Positions 60,031-64,000 of a stretch of 64,000 nucleotides of DNA are shown here, piece by piece (the stretch's first letter is position 1; every line of letters starts with the position of its first letter). Source of the stretch: Gonatopus flavifemur (lineage: Eukaryota; Arthropoda; Insecta; Hymenoptera; Dryinidae). The position numbers and the translations under genes are program-made. Under the pieces are notes generated by a model. That model searched no databases, had not been told where the DNA came from, and saw nothing but the letters and a program-made list of their open reading frames with translations. The stretch covers positions 868,001 through 932,000 of the forward strand of contig JAFFJZ010000029.1 in the NCBI GenBank assembly GCA_018340375.1, written 5' to 3'.

Positions 60031-61615
60031 AAAATGAAGCTATGAAAATTTATACTCAACTGAACTCACTATATTATCTGTAACTCAAACAACATTATAG
60101 ATATACTCTTCAACTAATTCAACAGATGGAAATTGATGATTTTTTTTAGTACTTCAAATCCTAAACGAACAACACAGATTTGAAACATATAGTTTATGGA
60201 TAAAATATAACGTACAAACATCAATATAACATGTTTAATATGATACATGTAACTCAAACTATACTACAGTAGTTTCGTTGAACTAGACAAACAAGACTAA
60301 TAAAACAAGACTTTCAGGATCTTCTTCATTCAGAACATTCATTAAATATGAACGCAATATAATATTCTCCATTTATTAGAAAATTCATCTTCCTTGTCTG
60401 TTAATTCAACTTCGTTCAACAATGACAACGTCTCTGTGAGACCAGTGAAATCTTCTCTATCTTCTTCATCAAAACTGAGATCATTAGAATTTGAATTTGG
60501 TCTTACACTTCCATTCATCGTGGGTTCTATCAACAGGTTCTGAACTTCTTTTGGGAGTGGTAATGATTTTTTATTTCTGGAGCGAAAATTGAGGCTTTGA
60601 GTAGATATGATGGGATCAGATGTATCCAACAACCTACAAAACATGTCCTCCAAATTTGATTGACGACTATTTTTTCTACTATGAAAGAGTCTGAATGATT
60701 TATATTGTTTATTGCGAGCTTCTGAAGCTTCTTCACCAAGCATTCCTGTAGGTAGTATACAATTTTCAATTATTTGAGCACCATGTATGAGGATCTTATG
60801 GAGTGATGATGGCATTGGATACCAAGCATAGTTTTGCGTATATATTTTGGCTGTTTCAAGGCATAATTTATTGAAGCGAATAGTATCAATCGGCAAGTGG
60901 CAAGATATAGCGATTAATATCATCTTCAAATTGAAAATCAATTTATGGTCCAATTCCAAGCATTCAGCAAGCAGATTTGTATTTTCAAACGCTCTCCGTG
61001 CAGTGTTGCCATCATTACTGTTGCCGCTTCCACCAGGTTTTGGTTTATCTACTTTCAACCCTAGTTTAGTCCATAGAATTGCTTGTATTTGCTTCTTTCT
61101 TTTCATGAACACTTCTTTATGCTCTGCACTTCTCACTTGCCAAACTTTCAGAGGAATCCTGTACGCTACATGAATGCAGCACTCGAGAACTCGAATCCAA
61201 GCATGCAAAGGACTTAGTCCGAAATTCAGTGACTTGGGATCAGGTAGAAAATTATCTCTCTCTCCGTTGATATTTGAGATATTGTTGAAATCTTTTGGCG
61301 TTGCATGACAAATTGGACAAGACAGCATGGACTTTGTATCGGTGATAATGTTCAAAACGTTCCCATCTATCAATGTCATGATTGGAGAAAAATGAATAGT
61401 CACTTTCAAATCATCCAAAATTAGTCCACATGATTCTAGTTTGTCAATTTGATCCTCAATATATTGCTTCTGCTCCAGAATGAGTTCCTTAGATTCACTT
61501 CTATATTGAAGGCTTATGGGGCGACAGAACCTTGGGGACTGGGAGGCTATATTATTCCACAATATCATATTCGACGAAGTTGACAAACTTAGCGGTATAA
61601 GAGTGGTGGCAAATA

Positions 61616-62937
61616 CGAGGTGTGTTCAAAAAGTAAGGTGACTTTGTATTTTTAAGAAAAAATATTTATTTATTTATCAATATTTATGTTGTCCCCTTCA
61701 AAGTAATCCCCCTCAGATACAATACACTTATGCCGACGGTTTTTCCAATCTTCAAAGCACTTCTCATAAGCACTTTTCGGTATAGCCTTGAGCTCTTCCA
61801 GCGATGCAGTCTTTATCTCTTCAATCATTGCAAATCTCCGTCCTTTCATAGGTCTCTTTAGTTTTGGGAACAAGAAAAAGTCACATGGGGCCAAATCCGG
61901 TGGATATGGTGGCTGAGGCATGATTGTGGTGTTGTTTTTGGCCAAAAAATCTCTCACAAGCAAAGATGAGTGAGCAGGGGCATTATCGTGATGCAAAAGC
62001 CATGAATTATTTTCCCACAATTCTGGACGTTTTCTTCGTATTGCTTCTCGCAAACGGCGCATAACTTCAAGATAATACTGTTTATTGACCGTACGACCAT
62101 ATGATAAGAACTCCTGATGCACCACGCCATGGTAATCGAAGAAAACAGTGAGCAAAACTTTGACATTTGATCGAACTTGGCGTGCTTTTTTCGGTCTTGG
62201 CTCATCTGGGGTCTTCCACTGGGACGATTGGACTTTGGTTTCGACATCATAACCATATACCCATGATTCGTCACCAGTTATGACCCTTTTGAGTAAATCT
62301 GGGTCGTCGTTGACGTCATCCAACAGTTCTTGAGCGATGCTCATGCGACGGTTCTTTTGGTCAAAATTTAGCAATTTCGGAACAAACTTCGCTGACACAC
62401 GTCTCATGCCCAAAACGTTAGAAAAAATTTCATGGCACGAGCCAAACAATAAACCAACATCCTCAGCAACTTCTCTGATAGTGATTCGACGATTTTCCAA
62501 AACAATTTTCTTCACTGCTTGAACGTTTTCATCAGTTGTTGACGTGCTTGGGCGTCCGGAGCGAGGCTCGTCATTGGCATCTTCCCGGCCATCTTGGAAG
62601 AGTTTGTACCACTTGTAAACATTTTTTTTACTCAGAACAGTTTCACCGTATGCTACTGTCAACATTTTAAGTGTTTCGGAGCACTTTATTTTATTCTTTA
62701 CACAAAATTTGATGCAAATCCTTTGATCCATATTTTTCGATAGCAAGAAATCGCCGAGCACGCAAAACACTTATAACCTTTACGCCTCTCACAACCAAAC
62801 AAAAAATGCTATACACTTGAAACTTGGTACAGATGTTCGGGAAGAGTGTGCCAACATAACAAAACAAAAAAATCGATAATCGAAAGTACGTTGCACGCGA
62901 AATTTGAAAAGTCACCTTAATTTTTGAACACACCTCG
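61616..62937 (-). mobile_element. mariner element with intact ORF
   Basis: Ends CGAGGTGTGTTCAAAAAGTA at 61616 and, reversed, CGAGGTGTGTTCAAAAATTA at 62937, one mismatch in about 30 bases. TA lies at 61614-61615 and 62938-62939. 1322 bp. Inserted in the Transib gene in the same orientation as that gene. Confidence 0.95.
61670..62731 (-). CDS. mariner transposase, intact D,D34D frame
   Basis: 353 codons from ATG at 62731 (MDQRICIKFCVKNKIKCSET); an upstream in-frame ATG-like start at 62770 is less likely because mariner proteins begin at about this position. The N-terminal half carries two helix-turn-helix regions (SKKNVYKWYKLFQDG, then ITIREVAEDVGL) joined by the conserved EPRSGRPSTST linker. 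Catalytic residues are all present: TGDESW (Asp 154), HHDNAPAH (Asp 249) and PPDLAPCD (Asp 284), with 34 residues between the last two, the mariner hallmark. Length is normal for the family. It would bind the terminal repeats in the nucleus and cut and paste the element at TA. No stops or shifts, so it may be active or only recently dead. Confidence 0.9.
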   Translation of the reverse strand: MDQRICIKFCVKNKIKCSETLKMLTVAYGETVLSKKNVYKWYKLFQDGREDANDEPRSGRPSTSTTDENVQAVKKIVLENRRITIREVAEDVGLLFGSCHEIFSNVLGMRRVSAKFVPKLLNFDQKNRRMSIAQELLDDVNDDPDLLKRVITGDESWVYGYDVETKVQSSQWKTPDEPRPKKARQVRSNVKVLLTVFFDYHGVVHQEFLSYGRTVNKQYYLEVMRRLREAIRRKRPELWENNSWLLHHDNAPAHSSLLVRDFLAKNNTTIMPQPPYPPDLAPCDFFLFPKLKRPMKGRRFAMIEEIKTASLEELKAIPKSAYEKCFEDWKNRRHKCIVSEGDYFEGDNINIDK

Positions 62938-63899
62938 TATATTCTCATCTTTTAAATTATTCGCACTCATATCCGAATCCCTTTGTTTGTATGATGAATG
63001 CCCAGAACTGCCATCGAATCCCCATGAGCACATGAGTGAAGCCTCAAGTTCTGTAAGATGATCGACCTTCATGGTTTGAGTTATGACCTCTATTTGAAGT
63101 TTTACAATTCTCTGTGCAGTATGATGTAGCAATGCTTGAAGAGGAACTTCTACCAGATTGTCTGTGACTTGGATAACATTTTTCGGTGGTCTACATTCAG
63201 TTTTCACAGAAGCGATTTCTGCATAACGTGGGAAAATATCAGCTCCTCTCGCTTTGACAACTGAACGTATACTTATATAATCATCCTTGGACATATCGCG
63301 GTCAAGCAAAAACGTCAAACCTTCGATAGGAGTCATTTTGATGACTGAAGGTTGTGGGTTTTGAATCAGTTGTTTCAATCTGTCAGGGTTTTCTGGAGTT
63401 TTCAAAATTTCTTCCAATACTACAACCGTACTCTTTTGCCCTGATTTTTTTGCTGCATAACGACATGCCATCAATAATTTTTGTGGGTCATTACTATGTG
63501 ATTTACTGATGGTGGCAGCCTCTAACCTTTTGGAACGATCAGTCTTCTGATGAAATGGGACAAAAGGTCGGCCTGCTTGAGAATGAAAACTGGACGTGAA
63601 TGTGGATTTCGATAGTTCAGGAATAATAAACTTTGAATCCAGCCATTTCGAACATTTTGACTCATAAAAAGATTTCATTCTGTTTGAAGCATTCCAGTTT
63701 CCTTTATGTTTAGTGTTGAGAGCTGATACAACTGCTCGCAACTTTTTCAATTTTGTATCTTCGATATCGGTAATCGTCAATTTCATTTCATTTAGAATAA
63801 ACTCAACGACCGCTGACACCCTGTTATCAATTCCAGGTTTCATGAAAAATTCTTCGATAATTTCCCGTTTAGTGAATGATGAGTGTGACATCGTCAACA

Positions 63900-63959
63900 C
63901 TTGAAGAATAAATCAGGAATCAGCAATATAAATATATTTTAATAACAATAAATACTTAC
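63900..63959 (-). other. possible 60-nt intron in the Transib 5' region
   Basis: GTAAGTATTT donor at 63959 and TTATTCTTCAAG acceptor ending at 63900. AT-rich between. Only a prediction from splice consensus. Confidence 0.35.
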
Positions 63960-64000
63960 AGAAAAACCCCCTCTACAGAATTGCTACCAATAAGATATGT

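Larger units (their letters stand above)
60342..63891 (-). pseudogene. Transib (RAG1-like) transposase gene split by a mariner
   Basis: Minus-strand gene: ATG at 63891 (MSHSSFTKREIIEEFF) to TAA at 60342. Exon-like parts 63891-62938 and 61613-60342 join in frame when the mariner 61616-62937 and one TA are removed, giving 741 residues with no other stop or shift. Features in joined numbering: WGFDGSSGH near 290-298, a probable catalytic Asp region; a C-x2-C motif, CPICHATPKDF, at 417-427; SNDGNTARRAF near 517-527; YAWYPMPSSLHKILIHGA near 580-597; and EEASEARNK with Glu at about 616, corresponding to the essential Glu of RAG1/Transib. A GTAAGT donor at 63959 and TTCAAG acceptor at 63900 could bound a 60-nt 5' intron. 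As it stands the insertion ends the protein four codons into the mariner. The terminal repeats of the Transib were not identified; its right end is outside or at the edge of the window. Confidence 0.8.

Noticed and set aside
60060..60080. CACTATATTATCTG as the Transib end
   Set aside because: Resembles a CAC-type heptamer, but no matching opposite end is in the window and no duplication can be checked.
1..64000. CRISPR arrays, operons, bacterial signals
   Set aside because: The window is animal nuclear DNA; the regular repeats seen are satellite-like or transposon-terminal, not spacer-repeat arrays.

Overview
This is AT-rich animal DNA from a repeat-filled, gene-poor part of a genome. The repeat content points to an insect: several mariner elements, a Transib (RAG1-like) transposase, an RTE-type LINE, a 5'-truncated LINE with a CCHC zinc knuckle, hAT-type palindromes and many small inverted-repeat elements. 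I favour a hymenopteran, but this is inference; no complete conserved host gene is present to settle it. Only three stretches look like spliced host exons (260-358 minus, 43095-43302 minus, 53818-54068 plus), and I could not name any of them.

Layout. 1-6.4 kb: one exon candidate, a CCCAG-ended inverted-repeat element (657-2457) split by a 5'-truncated LINE (1049-2204), old diffuse repeats and a second CCCAG element (5897-6111). 6.4-16.9 kb: mostly featureless AT-rich DNA, microsatellites, and one 635-bp inverted-repeat element (14527-15161). 16.9-24.5 kb: dense nesting. A near full-length decayed RTE LINE sits in the middle of a palindromic CACTG element (16942-20123). Next to it is a second palindrome, itself interrupted by a 1.1-kb CACTG element that carries a tRNA-like segment. 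Two further elements follow (23061-23448 and the long hairpin 24051-24442). 24.5-34.4 kb: little to annotate except a GC-rich patch between 14-bp direct repeats (28972-29691). 34.4-36.7 kb: two mariners and two small elements nested in each other. 36.7-48.2 kb: a short RTE tail (40422-40578), a 121-bp tandem repeat array in inverted orientation (41.3-42.3 kb), an exon candidate in a GC-rich patch, and a perfect 30-bp-arm palindrome (46363-46442). 48.2-52.5 kb: a 3.2-kb hAT-type element with about 220-246-bp terminal repeats, an 8-bp target duplication and four smaller elements inside it, then a 248-bp hAT palindrome whose target duplication is split by another element. 53.8-60 kb: an exon candidate, two small elements, a dead mariner (58145-59442) and the same 121-bp tandem repeat in direct orientation. 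60.3-63.9 kb: a Transib transposase gene on the minus strand, split by a mariner with an intact D,D34D reading frame.

How it fits together. The window is a record of successive insertions, and many can be ordered because removing the younger one and one copy of its target duplication restores the older sequence. The most striking regularity is that about a dozen small inverted-repeat elements with quite different ends (CACTG..., CACGG..., CCCAG..., CCCGTG..., CCCRTACAG..., CCCTAG..., CTCTCTAAA...) are flanked by identical dinucleotides of varying sequence (AA, TG, AT, GT, TT, CG, CA, TA). Each family's interior is built from repeats of one short palindromic word. This looks like one mobilising machinery acting on many non-autonomous families. 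No transposase that could drive it is visible here.
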